Origin: Bimuria novae-zelandiae CBS 107.79 | Lineage: Eukaryota; Ascomycota; Dothideomycetes; Pleosporales; Didymosphaeriaceae | DNA length: 64,000 nt | Assembly: GCA_010015655.1 (NCBI GenBank) | Contig: ML976717.1 | Span: forward strand, 120,963 to 184,962 | Direction: 5' to 3' | Shown here: one piece after another, positions 11,148 to 23,455 of the stretch | Position numbering within the stretch: the stretch's first letter is position 1 | Layout of the letters: each line of letters begins with the position of its first letter | Translations under genes and position numbers: made by a program | Notes under the pieces: model-generated | What the model saw: the letters and a program-made list of their open reading frames with translations, nothing else | Told to the model about the DNA's origin: nothing | Databases searched by the model: none

Positions 11148-12815
11148 ATGCGAGCTGCTTCCGGTTCAGCTGCTTTAGCAGCGTTCTTCTCTTGCATCTG
11201 GTCTACGATAGAAAATTTGTTTCAAAGCAAGAGGGTGTGGCTTCTGGAGCGACGTTACACGAAGTTCTGCTTGAGAACTGCCCTGTGGCTTGCAAGTTCG
11301 CCGGGTTTGATACAGAGGCGTGGACTACCTACCATAGTTTCACTGAACTCGCCCTATGCAAAGACACCGTCCTGTTTACGTTCCGCATTCTCTCTTCAGC
11401 ATCCAATCCGCGCATAAAGGCATGCCTTACCACATCCAAAAGACCGCACATGCAGGCTGGTGCTTTCTATAGTCTTCAAAAGAACAACATCACGGATTCC
11501 CCATATCCACTTATGATCACTGAGATGGTGACACCTAAGCACATCATCACGTCAAAATATGGCTCATGTGGTGCGTCAGTTCGAACATCCAACGTGGAAA
11601 TTCGCTCAAGCTGGTCTGGTCGAGGTGACCGTACAACCGAGACGAGGAAGTGCGCCCTGTCGAATCTCCCAATATAGTTCCGCAAGAGCGCCGGCTGTGG
11701 TTCTTCCCTGATGTTCGCCCGCTCCTCGGTAAGCACCGTGTCGGGAGCCTTCGCCGGCAGTGACCTTGCCAAGTCCTCTGTCGCCGACCGCATAGAGGCT
11801 CAGACCGAGACTGTTCTGAATCACAATCCAGCTCGGTATGCTATGCAGTCTTGTCGTTCTACTGAGCAGAATAAGAGCACAGCAACAAGCGATACCCGGC
11901 TAGGAATTTTTGCGGACCTAACCGGCAACATCTCATCGGTTCAGACCTTGTTACGCACCTATATACAAGGCATGGGATCCTGCGTTGATCTGCACGACAT
12001 GAATGAAGGGAGCTTTGCGGCGTCCAGTCGAGTGACGGTCTTGGCGTCGCCTTATGACTACAACGATACACATTCGGAGCCGTCATTGGAACGCCGGGCA
12101 TTGTGTCGCGACGTTGAAGTGATTTTTGGAGATGGTTGCCCGTCCTTGGCCACTAGATGCGGCATCTCAGGTGCCAACTTCGAAAAGTTCAACAGCAAGA
12201 CTACCAATCTATGTTCTACGCTGAAGCCGAAGCAATGGGTTTGTTGTAGCGCTGGCGATCTGCCAGACCATTCGCCCCAACCGAGCGCAGATGGGACTTG
12301 GTTCACGTACACAGTCCAGCCAACTGACTGTTGCTGGGCTATTGCAGACAGTGTCGGCATTACTGTTGCCAATATCGAAGAGTGCAACAAGCAGTCGTGA
12401 GACTTCGCTAGCTGTGCTCCAAACATGCTAAAGAAGGGTCAGAAAATCTGCCTCAGCAAGGGAAATCCGCCCATGCCAGCTCACGACCCAGGGGCCGTCT
12501 GTGGACCGGCTGTAGTTGGGACGAAACGACCATCTAGTTGGAACGACATCGCGAAGTTGAATCCATGTCCGTTGAATGCCTGCTGTGACATTCGGGGACA
12601 ATGTGGCACGACCGATGAGTTCTGCACCGATAATACTGTCGATGGTCACGTTGGCACGGCCCAACCTGACGCCAATGGTTGCATCTCAAATTGTGGTACT
12701 AAGATCGTTAACAACACGATTAAATCAACCGAATTTGCACGCATTGGCTACTTCGAAGGCTGGAACAAAGATCGCGACTGCTTGCACATGGATGCAACTC
12801 AATTGGACTCGTCGT
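11148..12815 (+). pseudogene. Chitinase fragment 1: signal peptide, N-terminal domain, two LysM, CBM18
   Basis: A candidate start MRAASGSAALAAFFSCIWS (11148) looks like a signal peptide, in a frame one step away from the main frame, so a frameshift or small intron lies near 11200-11240. The main frame continues with CPVACKFAG...ALCKDTVLFTF (about 11280-11385), SSVSTVSGAFAGSDLAKSS, and GIFADLTGNISSVQ (about 11905). Then come LysM-like modules (CRDVEVIFGDGCPSLATRCG at about 12106, and YTVQPTDCCWAIADSVGITV at about 12308) and a chitin-binding type-1 Cys cluster (CPLNACCDIRGQCG, about 12567). Stops interrupt it at 11675-11677 (TAG) and 12398-12400 (TGA where Trp is usual). It ends at GCLHMD-type sequence just before the inversion breakpoint, then reads TAA. 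Confidence 0.85.
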
Positions 12816-14413
12816 AATCGTTGGGAAACGCAGTTGCAGACAGAGTTGTCAACAAACAAAACAAACAATATTTGAAGCTGAGTTTTGCTTTGTTTGACGA
12901 TTTTATGGTGTTGTAGTTTGTTTGTTTGATTTTGATAGACTGTAGGGGTGCTTTTGTTTAAATTATTTGTTTAAATTTTAAGAAGCTAAAGACTGTAAAA
13001 GGTAATTTATATAGCAATTACTATAGCGACTCCTTCCACTCCTCTATCCTAAAGCTTTTAATAAGCATTTCTTTACAGTACTTTACTGCTGCTATCGCGC
13101 TTAGAGGCTTAAAACCTGCCCTTATCCATCGCTGCGTACATATAAGAGCAGCTAGTAACTGTGAGCTTATTTTCCGCCTCTGTGGGTCCATTATATTACT
13201 AGTACCTAAGAAGACTCTTTTACAGTCGCTACTAGAGGCAGGAATTAAGAGTAAGTTAATTGCAAGCTATGAAAAATGTAGGTACTTTAGCTTTAACCTA
13301 AGCTAGTACTATATAGCTATAACGCCTATTTTGTGTTGTTAAGCTATCTATAGTGGCTCTTCTAGCCACTAATTATACTTGTCCTTTACTACCTCGGTGC
13401 ACTCGCGATTGCCAGCGTTAAGTATAAAGTTAATAGCGTTGTTAAAGCTACTTATTAAGGGCTTTAGTAGTGTAACTAGTGTTGTAGTTACAGCGTTAGC
13501 AGGCTTATAGGCTGTCTATAGTTGTAGAAACTACGCGTGGCAGTGGTTGTAGACCTTAGGTTTGTGCTACTATAAACGCTTATAGTATATCTTATAGCGT
13601 GGGTAGAGTGCTGTGGCAGTGTAGTATCGGTGATTCTGGAAATACCTGCTCGACCCACTTAAGGCGTATTTCTCATCAGACTGCGCGTATTTTCTGTTCT
13701 GGTCTCCTTTTTTTCGCTTTTCTCTCCACCACACAAGGAACTTTGGATAATAATATACTAAAAGTAGATAAAGGGCTTCTATAGAGTTATAAGTACCCCC
13801 CTTAAATTTTTTAGAAGATTTAAGTTTTTTGCGTTCAAGAAAATACAAGAAAAGGAAGGATTGACGATGACTGGCTGGCTCTGTGGGTCGAGCAGGTATT
13901 TCCGAAACGATAATAAACGGGTGCTTTAAGTAGCTTTTTAAAGTATTTAATTACTTTCTTCTTTGTGGCGCGTAGGTTAATTAGTAGGTGGTCTTTAGGC
14001 GCCTTAGTTAGGGTAAAGTTAACGCCTTTATAAGACTTAAGGCGGGCATCTAGCTTAGTAATTATAAACTCTAATACAGGAATTACCTTGTATAGCGCGC
14101 TATAACAATCGCTTTTACCGTAGCCTTAGAGGCGATTAGTTGCAAACTTAAGCGGCTATAGTATAGTAATATAGTTATTAATAACCGCCTAATCTATAGC
14201 TATAAGCCTTGTTAACCTTATCTATCGCGGTGCTAATAAAAGCTTATTACTGCAAGTTCGCGCAGTAGAGTTAGCTACTTTAGTCTCTATTATATAGTAA
14301 TTAGCATACGAGGTAATAGCTTATTAAAGCTTAACCCCACGCTTAAGTGCACTATAATAGCTATTCTAGCGTATAACTACAGGCTTAACTAGCTCGCGTA
14401 TGCTAATAGAGAT

Positions 14414-15247
14414 CAGCGCTGCCAACGAATCGAACAGGATCCGAACAAGGTGCTTGTTCGTTCGTTCGGCCCACATACAAATGTACGTACGTTCGAGACG
14501 ACTCGAACAGGAGCGTCTTCGAACAGTACAACGAACGTTCGGCCGAACGTTCGTATATATACAACTTTCCTAATTAGGAAGGAGGTTGGTGTTGTGGTCG
14601 AGAAACTGGCTGCCGTCCACCAGCTAGATGTTTTGGCCGGCATCCTTCTTGACGACGTGGTTGAGGAGACGTTTGCCTTGCCAGAGGCGGGTCCATACAA
14701 TAGGAAAACGAGCTCCGGACGCTTTCAGCTCGCCGGGAAACTCATGCGTAGGAGCGACGGACTCCACTTCAGATGGCGAGTCATCCAAGCTCTCGAAGCT
14801 CTCCGCCATCGCCATGACAGCTGCCGTACGCGACCCGGCATGGTGATAGCTGTCAAATGCCAGCCGGGTTGACTGGGTCGACTGGGTCGACTGGGACGAG
14901 TGCGAGCGGGTAACAAATTGATCCATAACAAGATACGCTCACGGCTGACGATGGGAAACAGTGGGAGGCACGTCGACGAGAAAACTCAGAGTTTTCTTCT
15001 CCTACAAGAACGTTGCACAAGGCCAGCAGAACAAGGTAATACTCCACCAATTAGGACAGAATCCCCATACTAAATCGATCAAAAGTAGTCCCGAACAACC
15101 GAACAACCGAACGTTTGGCTCTAATAATGCGTTCGTTCGAAGCTCTGTTCGACCCACCATGCCTGTTCGTTCGTTCGATCCAAAACACCAGAAAACGCCG
15201 TTCGGATCGATTGTTCGGATCGAACGTTCTGTTCGTTGGCAGCGCTG
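14414..15247 (-). mobile_element. Nested non-autonomous hAT, 834 bp, not RIP-decayed
   Basis: Perfect 8 bp target duplication ATAGAGAT (14406-14413 and 15248-15255). The terminal inverted repeat is CAGCGCTGCCAACGAA-like at the left and CAGCGCTGCCAACGAACAG at the right (reverse complement). The GC-rich composition contrasts sharply with the AT-rich host element, and CpG and CpA sites survive. Both subterminal regions are packed with GTTCG/CGAAC units. It keeps a 5' transposase fragment (14624-14926, -) and is an internal-deletion derivative. Confidence 0.92.
14624..14926 (-). pseudogene. N-terminal 100 aa of a hAT transposase kept in the deletion derivative
   Basis: Open frame MDQFVTRSHSSQSTQSTQST... 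through ESFESLDDSPSEVES, PTHEFPGELK and FPIVWTRLWQGKRLLNH. It stops at TAG after GQNI. The stop is followed in frame by LVDGSQFLDHNTN, so one substitution ends the frame. It has no catalytic core; the short QST repeat is encoded by a small tandem repeat (gtcgactgg). It could at most make a truncated protein lacking DDE residues. The assignment as a transposase N-terminus rests on position in a hAT and on the general look of the sequence. Confidence 0.5.
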
Positions 15248-17144
15248 ATAGAGATAGCGCTTTAAAGTATCTCCTTTACAGCCTACTACTAACAGCTTAC
15301 AAAGAGGCTATACTAATTTAGCGTGTTAATATAGTTTATTACATTAAAAAAGACGCCTAATAGTCTATCCTTTTACTACTCCTTTATATAAAACTCTTTT
15401 TTTTTTATATTCTTAGGCTCGTTCTCGTACGCGTCGGCGTCGCGACTAAATATAATTATTTAGCTAATAAAATTAAGTATATGGCAAGCGCAGCGGAGGC
15501 GTTGTTTAATACTATTAAAATTATATATTATAGCGAGGTTATTAATAGTAGTGTTGTTATTAGTGGCGTTATTAAGTATAAAGTACCTAAGTTTATTGCG
15601 ATTAATGCCAAAGTATTCCAGGATAGCAGTAATAGCGTTAGCGATAGCCTCGCCAGAGTGAGCACCTATAACTTGTAGCAGCGCTATAGGCAGGTTAACT
15701 ATCGCGCCTTTATAGTTAACGTAGTGCGCAACTATAGTAAAGAAGCCATGTTTACTACCTTTAGTAGTCTACCTATTAAAGCTTATATACACCTTACTCT
15801 CTGCCTTCGCTAACGCGCGCACCACCTGCGGCTTTATATAGTTATAGAGCTTTATTACAAAGCTCGCTACGCTATTATAAGAGCTCTATAGTACTGCCTC
15901 TGCCTTAGGGTTAGCAAATCTTATTATTTTATAGAAAGCTAGTGTTTTAAACTCGCGGAGAGCTCTATTATTATTAACTAGCTAAAGTATAGCTACCTGT
16001 TAAAAGCCGTGTATATTAAAGTTACCTAGTTTATTAAAGGTCTCTGTAGTAATTTTAAGGCCGCCCTTAGTAGCGAATTATAGTAATATTTAACTAGGTT
16101 TGCGGGTAGGCTTGCGGGCAATAGGGCCGTCTTTGTAGACTTAATAGCTAAATTTATCTTAGGCGAGATGTTATATAGCAGCGCTAGTTAACTTTATTAT
16201 TTAGTATATAGCCCTAGGGAGATTGCGCGTGTAGCAGTACCTACACACAAAGTAAAGCTACTCTGGCTTATATGTGTTCTTCTTCCACACGCGATAGCCA
16301 TGCTTATAGACCTAGCTAGTATTGCTTTTTAGCGTAGTAAGTGGCTTTGCTATACTATTTAATCTGTTAAAGTTATAGCTATTATAGTTACTAGCCTAGC
16401 CCTCCTTAGGAGTAGGAGCCACCTCTATTATTATCTCTATTACTATGTTAGAGCTAGCTATTGGCTGCGTTATAAATGCCTTAGGCCTGTTAAGCATTAA
16501 TTGCGACTCCTAGGCAACGTTATTGCTATTTTATAAGGCTTTGGGAATGGCTAGCTGCATGTTCTGGCGTGGAGATGCTCGCTAGGGTGAAGTATCTAGC
16601 AGCGGCTTTGGCTGGGTTGGTGGCGTGTTTGGTGGCTCTATAAGCAGCTCTACAGGCTATGTAGATAAAGGCTTAGGCGTACTATTACGCTTAGTTAGCT
16701 AACTATTAATGCTTTAGCGCACTTTCTATAAGGGCTTAGGCGCACGATAGGGATATTTAAGTGTAGGTTTAACTACCTTAGCAGACTTATAGCTTTATTT
16801 TAGAGGTATAATAGGCGTAAACGTGTGTGTGTAAAGGCGCGAAAAAGTAAGCTATATAGGCAGGCTAAAGTAAGGAATATAGGTAAGTTAAGCGTTAACG
16901 CGCTGTGTACGCGGGAAGTACGCAATTATTTAGCTAATATTACGTTATATAGTAGGGCTAGGCTATAACGGGTCTAACAGCTATTTTTAAATAAACTTAA
17001 AATATTTAAATAGAGAAGCTTATTATTTTAAATTTATTTATTAATCTAGCGCACAGAAGATTTGTTTGTTTAAATTTGAAAAATTAAACAAAATCAAATC
17101 AAAATTTTGAAGCACATTTGTTTGTTGACAACCCTGGTTGCAGA

Positions 17145-18192
17145 GAACTGGTGGCGGAGACCTTCGATGTTAGGGAGCGCATCTTCCATGACCTTCTTGG
17201 GGTCCGTAATCGTGATCTTGTCAGCTTTGCGAGGGAAGTTCTTGTGCATGTGAGTGACCGGGGTGCACGGTACCGCCATTATGTTCATTGAATCGGTACT
17301 GTTGTCCTGTGTGCTGTTATGGGCTGGAAGAGCTTCGCATCGGGTCCGTTACTACCGCCGCCTATGCCTACCTCACACCTATCGTAAGGGTCGTAATCCT
17401 CCCACTTAATCCAGTCGGGTTGGATGCCGAGCTCAGAGACTAGAGCCTTCTCGAACTCCGCTTTGTCATCCAGCTTGTACTCGATAGTAAAGCTGATGTC
17501 CGGATCGTAGAAGCCCCCGGTGCCACCCATAACGTTGCTGGGGACTGGACATGCGCCATCGTAGCGGGCCGAGCCATCTCCTTTCCGATAATACTTGCAG
17601 CTGAAATACTTGTTACCGAATACCTTCTTCGTCGCCTCGTCTTTGTCGAAGTTGTCCATCTAGTTATCAAGCTGCGGGTTGACCAGATCGTTGATGTAGT
17701 CCGAGTAATAGCCGAACTTGCCATCATAGTCTTCCTTGACCTCATCATACTTCTTGAGAGTGTTGTTGAGCAGTTGATCCAGAACGGTGATTATGTACTG
17801 CGTTAAGCAATAAGATGGTATATTATCTTTGTCATCTACCAGGTCATCCAGATCGTCATATGTGGAGAGTGTTGAGGGAGGCGCTCCCCGGCATACGGAA
17901 GGAGCACGCTAGCCATATATAGGCGACATCCCGCCTACATAATAGTACAACTCTTACACTCAACTTCATGTTGACGATACTTTTCAACAGAGAGGCAGTC
18001 TCCTAGCGTCCCATCGATGATTTCTCCTTCGAAATCATCGCCTTCGACAGGACCCCGGTATTCTTGTAGGTCGACTGCCCAGTCGGTTATACCGCCAAAG
18101 TTCAAAGTACGGTATTTCGCTTTGCGATTGTTCTTTGTTGTGCTACTCATATAGGCTACCTAGTTGCCGTACCACGTCATCATGTCGGAGTC
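17145..18192 (-). pseudogene. Chitinase fragment 3: end of the inverted GH18 core
   Basis: On the - strand, directly after the copia target site, the frame reads MMTWYGN, a TAG stop (18160-18162, where Trp is expected), VAYMSSTTKN and LNFGGITDWAVDLQ, the last strand of the GH18 barrel with the W-x-x-D-L pattern. Further on are GGTGGFYDPDISFTIEY and DWIKWEDYDP (about 17380-17520), and KKVMEDALPNIEGLRHQFSA (about 17150-17215), which ends at the hAT insertion. Several frame changes occur between 17660 and 17935; some may be introns. The 25 bases 12816-12840 beyond the hAT belong to the same strand and reach the inversion breakpoint. Confidence 0.8.
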
Positions 18193-18395
18193 TGTCGCGG
18201 TGAGCAGAGCGCTGAGCGGACAGTACGCAGTGGAAAAGATTGCAGGATTGAACTGAGGTTGTTCTATCTAGAAGCTACAGAAGGTATAGGTGCGCAGGCA
18301 CAAACAACGCTAGTCCTAGACAGAAAGAAGGTAAGTCGCAACCATGTCAAGGTAGGAGCAACTATCTTGTAGAGTAAGAGCCATAAACCATGACA
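18193..18395 (-). repeat. LTR of the copia element (3' LTR in element orientation)
   Basis: 203 bp, nearly identical to 23456-23658. It is followed by CACACCCCAGCTAGC and preceded by target duplication GAGTC. Confidence 0.92.
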
Positions 18396-18499
18396 CACAC
18401 CCCAGCTAGCGTGGACGCCCAGGCAGGGAGTTAATAACAGCTAATTAGTATTAGTGTATATAGATACTATCAAGATTATTGCTATTAGTTTAACGCAGG

Positions 18500-21400
18500 C
18501 CCTTTAGATACTTAGTAATATTAATAAGGCTAATTTAGCAAATAAAGTCTACAAACTTCTGCTTAAGTAGAATCTTTGTAAGCTTATCAGCAGGCATATA
18601 GTCGGTGGGGACCTATTTAACGTTAATACGAGAGGCTTCGACTTCCTGTTAAATCTAGAGCTAGTAGATATTAACATGTTTAATTTTTATATAAAGCTTG
18701 TCTTGCTGTTTAGTAACAATACCAACGGTCTGTTAATTATTACACTAGATAGTAGGTATACAGTTAAGAGTAAAGTTAATACTAGAGAAGAATTGCATCT
18801 ATTCTTCTATCTACAAGCTAGTAAGTAATAGAGCTAGTAATTTAGATTCTATAGTTAATTTCGTAACTATGCGTTATACTATTGACTTCTAGTTAATTAT
18901 TAGTCTACCAAACTTAAAAGCATAGCCTTAAGAGCTTCGGCGAGTCTTAGGCTCGTTAGCGTATAAGGCGTTAGAGGATCTAAAGAAGAGAGGATCGCGA
19001 TATATTAGATTATTAGATAGATACTCAGCCATATCCTGCGCGCCAGTAAAGGCTTCAAGTACGAGAGCCTTCGTGCTGAGTAGGTAGCGCCAGGTCTTCC
19101 AGATTTTCGAGATGTGTGACTGTCCTAGGTTAGTAAGGTGACAAGCAAAGACGACGTGCGTTTAGGCGACGTCAGGTCTACCCCAGACAGCAATATATAC
19201 GAGAGAGCTAACTAGTTACTAATAGAGCTTTATTTACGATAAATTAGGCTCCTTAGTAGACTATAGCAGCTAGTTCTCCGCTAGTAGAATATTTAGAGCC
19301 TTACCTATAGCTTTAATACTAAATTAAGCGTATACCTTATTAATAAACGCGTCTTAGACTAGCCACGTCTTGTGCAGGGCTTAATCGCGTATAATATAGA
19401 TTCTAAGAAACTAGGTAAGGTCTCCTATAGCTTTAATATTGTATAAGACCACCAGATCCTTCTTAAAAGACCTATAGTAATAGGCATTAGACTAATAATA
19501 TGCCATAATAATGTCGTTAATATAGACAAATAGGATAAGCTAGCGGCTCGTGTATAAGCAAGGAAAGCCTTTAACTAGCTTTAGACCTAGCTTAACAAGT
19601 TATTAACGTAGTTTGTTATACTATAGGATTAGTAACTCCTTTAGGCCGTACAGGGCGCGGAGTACCAGCATGATCTCGCCTACAGTATGGCGGAACGCCT
19701 TAGGTGTTTCAGCGTATAGTTTTTAATTAATCTTAGCGTTTAGGAAGGCAGTAGGGACATCGTACTACTTTAGCTCTAGACTAAAGTAATTAGCAATTGT
19801 AATAAGAGCGCGAAAGTTACGAATTATAAGTATAGTAGCGTATATATTATTAAGTAGAGCTTAAAGATCTCCTTAAATAACAAGTTAAGTTTTAAACTGT
19901 AAGAGGTATCCTTCTTCGTCGATCTTATATGCGAATATCTATATTAACGGTAGCACCTTAGCGTCTACAGTGGCCTTTATTTTTATAGTCTTCTTAAAGA
20001 CTCCTTTAGCGCGTAGAGCTTGCCACTTAACCTCTATAGCGCGTTAAAATTAATTACTAAATATATGTATTTTAAGCTACTTTATTGCCTTTAGTAAAGG
20101 TGGCAGTTGTAATTAATAGATTCTTAGTATCTTATCTATAGTAGGTATAGAGCAAATCTCGGTCGAAAATACATAGAGATAGTTAATAAAAGGTATAGCT
20201 CCTAGCGCTATTACGTATATATAAATTACAAAGTTATTTAGATCTTCCTACTTTTAATTGCGTTTACTAGTAATAATTAAGCTTATGTTAGTTAGGTCTA
20301 GGTTAACGTTTCGTGGAGCTCTCTCGCCGCGTTGGCGATAGCCCTCAGGTACTTTATTACTCTTAGGAGTGTAATTGCTTATGGCAGTAGACATTATAGG
20401 TCTTAGAGTAGGCAGCTATTGCTGTTACTATGTCGATTCGAATACGTCGTCTATCTATTTACCCCCCACCTGGGAGCCTGCAGCTCTCGAAGCTGAGGTC
20501 GTAGGTATCTCTACTAGGTGGCGACGTTAACAAGTAGTTAATAGATCTTTAATACTAATATTATTATGTTAATATTCTTCTAAATATTTAAGTAGTTTAA
20601 TTACCTCTTTAAGCACTAACCCTAATACATACCTATTTATTCTATTAAAGAAAAGTGTAGGTTCGAATACAACGTCGCGGGTGACAATAATAGTGTCTTT
20701 TATAGGTAGCTAGATACAGAAGATATTAGTGCCTTAGTAGCTAATAAGGTGGCTAATTAGAGTACGCGATTTAAGCTTATTAGTAGCTTTTAGATTATAG
20801 TTATAGACGTAGGCGCGACAGCCAATAGGCCTTATATAAGTAACGAGTGGCTTTTGTCCCTATACTACCTTGTATGGTGTCTTCTAGCCTAGTGCTTCGG
20901 TAGGCGTGCGATTAAGGATGTATGCGGCGGTGCGATATAGCTTATGTAATAGACTCTTTGGCAGATTGGCGTGTATGCGTATAGCGCGAGCTCGCTACGT
21001 TAGTACTCCGCCAGCGCGTTTAATAAGTCTATTTAGTTCTTTTATGCTAGGTGGTGCTGGCTTATATAGCATGCCTAGTTCTTCTATTATATTAATAAGA
21101 TTATTTCTAAATTCTTTCTTGTTATTGTATTAAATAGTAACTACGTTAGCGTTATACACGCGCTGGATCTTGCAGATTAAAGATATAAACTAACGTGTAA
21201 GAGTTGACTTATCCTTTCGCTTAACTGTGGCGATTTCATGCCACTTTAAGTACTCGTCTATAGAGTGTAGGGCGTACTTGCTGCTATTAATACATTCCTC
21301 TCCTATAGGGACAATATAAATAATATCTATTATAATTTAATAGAATAATTATTATGCATGGCTCTTAGCCAGGCGTCTTAAGATAATATAAGTTATTTAA

Positions 21401-23300
21401 GCTTTAATATATATTTAATAGAGATAGTCTATATGTTCTCCTGTTAGTTAAACGCCAGTGACATTTGCCTCTAGTTATTTAACTACCTTATAGCCTAAGT
21501 AGCCCTAGATCTAATGTGTAACATGTTAGTTAATAACGTTAGTTAGCTTTAGTGCGTACGACGGGCGATATAATACTCTAAATATACTTAGTGTTAAGTA
21601 GAGTAATAATAGAGGCGGTCGATGTGATGGCTCTGCGTTAATAAGCTAGTGACCTCTATTATACTTAAGTTATGCGATAACGTAGGACGGCTAATGTATA
21701 TATAGGACATCTTAGCTAGAGTCGAAGTAGATAGACTCTATACGACAGCGAGCGAGTCCTAATACGCTTATAAGAAAGCCTTCGACGTACGCGACGTGCG
21801 TCAGCTCTAGCGTTTATAGTCTATGTAGTATACAAGCGACGAGTTTTATCGTGCCTTAAGCCGTGATAAGGATGTGGCTGTTACTAGTATGGAGGTAGCG
21901 ACGCTTTGGATTGTCGTTTATCCTCTTCTAGCCGTGCCATGACTCTGTATTGATAACGTGGGTGTTTGACCCTGGACCAACAATCCATCGATTGAGAAGC
22001 TCAGTCTTGTCAGTGTCATCTCCAACCATCACTGTAAGCTCTCCCTCAGGCTCAGTATTGGTATCCAGCGTAATCATGTTTGAAACGTCATTTGATCGAG
22101 ATTCGAGTGATTCGAGTTCGAGAGAATCGACTTGATCGATACTAATATGTGATAGGCCAGCAACTGCCACAAAGGTGTTACTATCTTCAGCAGGAGGATT
22201 ACTATCATTAATTCGTAGTGATCTAGTATTCTGTGGTTGTTAGGCTGCCTATTTAGTTAGAGTAGTCTTAATATGCTTATTAATCTTAAAGTCTTTTTAT
22301 ACTTCTTTAACCTTCTACATAGCCTTAGTAGTAGGCTAATAGTCCTTCGGACGTCGTAGGTGTCGTGTGTTAAGGATAAAGTAGTTAGTATACTAGTACT
22401 TCTTCTCGTAGACATAGTTCTTAGATGGCTTGTCTCGGTCGCAACTGCTACCTCGGCCGTTATTATGTTTAGAATCAACTTGTTTGGCGATGCCCAGCTC
22501 AGCAGCGGATACTGCCAGGCCTATTAAGTATGGTTTTGTACGGCGTAGATAGGTGGTCATCTCGGCGACGTAAGTCTCTAGAGATAAGATCTTAGTAGTA
22601 GTGCCTCGCGCTTTATGCTTAAAGATCTCGCGCAGGCAGAACATAGCGTACTCTTAATTAAGTGCCTTATAGGTAATAAGGAAGTCCTCCTATAGTTAAT
22701 TACTATTAGTCTTAGGCAGGCTAACAGCCTTGCCCTAAGCTATAATATATACCTAGTTTAATAACTATTACTTAATCTTCTTTGTAGCTCGTGGCATAGT
22801 CTTAAGGGCATTATATTTATTAGCTAGCTCACGATAGCGTGTCGCGTCTATAGGATAAAAGAACTTCTTAAGGGTAACTAATTAGTTATACAGGGTATTA
22901 TAATCCTTAATTAGGTGTATATAGCGTGTAGTAATTATCTTACTAATATTTATATTTAGGTTAGCTAGTGCCTTTATTTAAGTGCGGTACTTAGTGCGAT
23001 GGCGTTCTTATTAATTATATTTTTATTAATAGGATTCTTAATTATTAGTAGATAGGTGAGAGAGCCTAGTAGCTTTAAGTTTATAATTAGTAAGTTAAGG
23101 CTTATAAGGCTCTTATAGCTTAGGGAGATTCTCCTTTACTACGTTAGGGTTAATATACTGCTAAAGACCGTGGCGGTTAGCAACGTCTCGGCGAATAAAT
23201 AACTAGGTAAACTAGTTATCTAGTGTGTTTAGGACGATAGTAACTCGCGTTATAGCGGGGTCGGACTTAGTAGCTATTGCAGAGGCTATAGTTGACTATA
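18500..23300 (-). pseudogene. copia gag-pol remnant
   Basis: Read on the - strand. A gag-like stretch at 22393-22644 (MFCLREIFKHKARGTTTKIL). A protease-like block at 21928-22170 with NRWIVGPGSNTHVINTE, where the usual DSGASxH motif is altered to GPGSNTH. A reverse transcriptase active-site region LFVYINDIIMA (about 19500-19535), where the canonical YVDD is YIND. The order gag, protease, then RT toward lower coordinates gives the orientation. Many TAG/TAA stops. Integrase and RNase H should lie at about 20300-21900 and 18500-19100 but I did not resolve individual motifs there. Confidence 0.75.
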
Positions 23301-23455
23301 TTAATAAATCTAGGCAGAGATCCTAGTATGTGCGTTATAAGAACGCGGTAATAGGTGCGTTGTAAAGAACGCGGTATAGTAACGTGCAACTCGTGTGTTA
23401 AGTGACGTTATAGCAGTAGGTGAGAACAATCCAAGGTGCAAGCCAGGCTTATAAC

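Larger units (their letters stand above)
13000..16900 (-). pseudogene. hAT transposase of element A, split and decayed
   Basis: The - strand between about 16150 and 15430 reads, with stops, NNNRALREFKTLAFYKI, TTKGSKHGFFTIVAHYVN, LLQVIGAHSGEAIANAI, LRYFILNNATNNNTTI, and KQRLRCACHILNF followed by FSRDADAYENE. These are the classic hAT blocks: the HxGxxIA region, the YFVLDNASNNDT block and the RxRCxGHILNL block. The nested element at 14414-15247 interrupts it after this region. The C-terminal dimerisation part should lie at about 13000-14400 but is too decayed for me to trace with certainty. The gene ends are not defined. Confidence 0.75.
12841..17136 (-). mobile_element. hAT transposon A in the chitinase gene (contains a nested hAT)
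   Basis: Perfect 8 bp target duplication GTTGCAGA (12833-12840 and 17137-17144). Terminal inverted repeats CAG(A/G)GTTGTCAACAAACAAA at both ends. The transposase remnant is on the - strand. Without the nested insertion (14414-15247 plus 8 bp) it is about 3.45 kb, normal for a fungal hAT. Its start is only 25 bp inside the left inversion breakpoint. Heavily RIP-decayed. Confidence 0.92.

Noticed and set aside
10698..11793. Series of minus-strand frames (10698-11009, 11006-11197, 11476-11793) that look protein-like and could form one gene
   Set aside because: From about 11280 on, the + strand frame matches the N-terminal blocks of the chitinase subgroup (CPVACKFAG, ALCKDTVLF, GIFADLTGN), so the minus-strand frames there are shadows. 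The part before 11148 has no independent support.
17094..17288. Minus-strand frame crossing the hAT boundary as a separate small gene
   Set aside because: It is the chitinase core up to 17145 followed by hAT terminal sequence.
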